Made by a program: the position numbers and the translations under genes. A model generated the notes under the pieces. It had not been told where the DNA came from. It made no database searches and saw only the letters and a list, made by a program, of their open reading frames with translations. Source: Parafilimonas terrae (GTDB lineage: Bacteria; Bacteroidota; Bacteroidia; Chitinophagales; Chitinophagaceae). From it: DNA of 64,000 bases. Every line of letters starts with the position of its first letter. The stretch's first letter is position 1. Where the stretch lies: the NCBI RefSeq assembly GCF_900115755.1, contig NZ_FOXQ01000001.1, positions 248,001-312,000 of the forward strand, given 5' to 3'. Shown here piece after piece: positions 63,756 to 64,000 of this stretch.

Positions 63756-64000
63756 TTATGCTTTTTCTTCTGCCACTTCTGTTTCGTCAACAAATATTTT
63801 TGCCGCACCTTCTGTTAAAACAAGCGCATCTGCATTTAAAATATCATACGTATTTAAATCTGTTAATGCACAGCTTAATACGGTATCAATGTTGCGAAGA
63901 CTTAAATAAAGATTATCATTCAGTTCATCTGTAACAAACAAAGTTTTCTTGCCACCTAAATTCCAGCTTTTTAAAGCATCAGCCACCTGTTTTGTTTTAG
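63756..64000 (-). CDS. rplD: 50S ribosomal protein L4, C-terminal part (cut by window)
   Basis: The reading frame is open to the right edge of the window, so this is the C-terminal part of L4. It reads KTKQVADALKSWNLGGKKTL at its beginning and ends FVDETEVAEEKA. The GTG that could serve as a start at 63986 is internal. It precedes rplW as in S10 operons. Confidence 0.9.
   Translation of the reverse strand, partial: KTKQVADALKSWNLGGKKTLFVTDELNDNLYLSLRNIDTVLSCALTDLNTYDILNADALVLTEGAAKIFVDETEVAEEKA

Overview
The window looks like chromosomal DNA of a Bacteroidota bacterium, most likely of the Chitinophagaceae or a close relative. The evidence is: promoters of the form TTTG-N19-21-TAnnTTTG; little sign of Shine-Dalgarno sequences; a TonB-dependent receptor with an N-terminal carboxypeptidase-regulatory-like domain; an OmpA protein with TSP3-like repeats; Bacteroidota families such as DUF3822, DUF4476, DUF4412 and DUF6263; and a zinc-free S14. 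No rRNA, tRNA, CRISPR array, insertion sequence or prophage was found.

Layout. 1-3045: rplM-rpsI-rpsB-tsf, closed by a terminator. 3050-3530: gene-poor, with an array of degenerate 21-bp repeats. 3535-11100: housekeeping and metabolism (endonuclease III, short-chain prenyl synthase, an orphan encapsulated-ferritin-like protein, amidase, YtjA-like peptide, rpiA, trehalase, DUF6263 protein). 11189-16020: dnaG, a sodium:solute symporter and myo-inositol oxygenase. 16048-16760: three tandem paralogous genes for tiny basic proteins of unknown function, with their own promoter and a shared terminator. 17060-20671: minus-strand run DUF4476 protein, truA, AMP nucleosidase, DUF4412 protein. 20869-23921: M1 aminopeptidase and a pentapeptide-repeat protein. 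24076-27849: long-chain prenyl synthase, recJ and a glycosyltransferase. 28034-31895: OmpA-like porin and fusA. 31965-36238: CoA-transferase, pterin dehydratase and siderophore receptor. 36494-42257: small orphan, DUF3822-rsmD, bioD, lpxK, rnr. 42277-50033: PBP4, FKBP, a secreted HExxH protein, a GH5-like hydrolase and dnaE. 50208-53631: NlpC/P60 lipoprotein, a small Cys-rich protein, a DUF1360 membrane protein, a Wzx-like flippase and a DinB protein. 53822-64000: minus-strand S10-spc ribosomal operon from rplD (cut by the window edge) to secY, ending in a terminator without the usual map-infA-rpsM-rpoA continuation.

Most of the window is core information processing and envelope biology. The least explained parts are the small-protein triplet, the orphan EncFtn homologue, the secreted HExxH protein with an ambiguous start, and an unusual density of inverted or low-complexity repeats between genes, including inside the ribosomal operons. 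Three copies of one palindrome (arms GCCACA..TGCACA) lie just beyond gene 3' ends.
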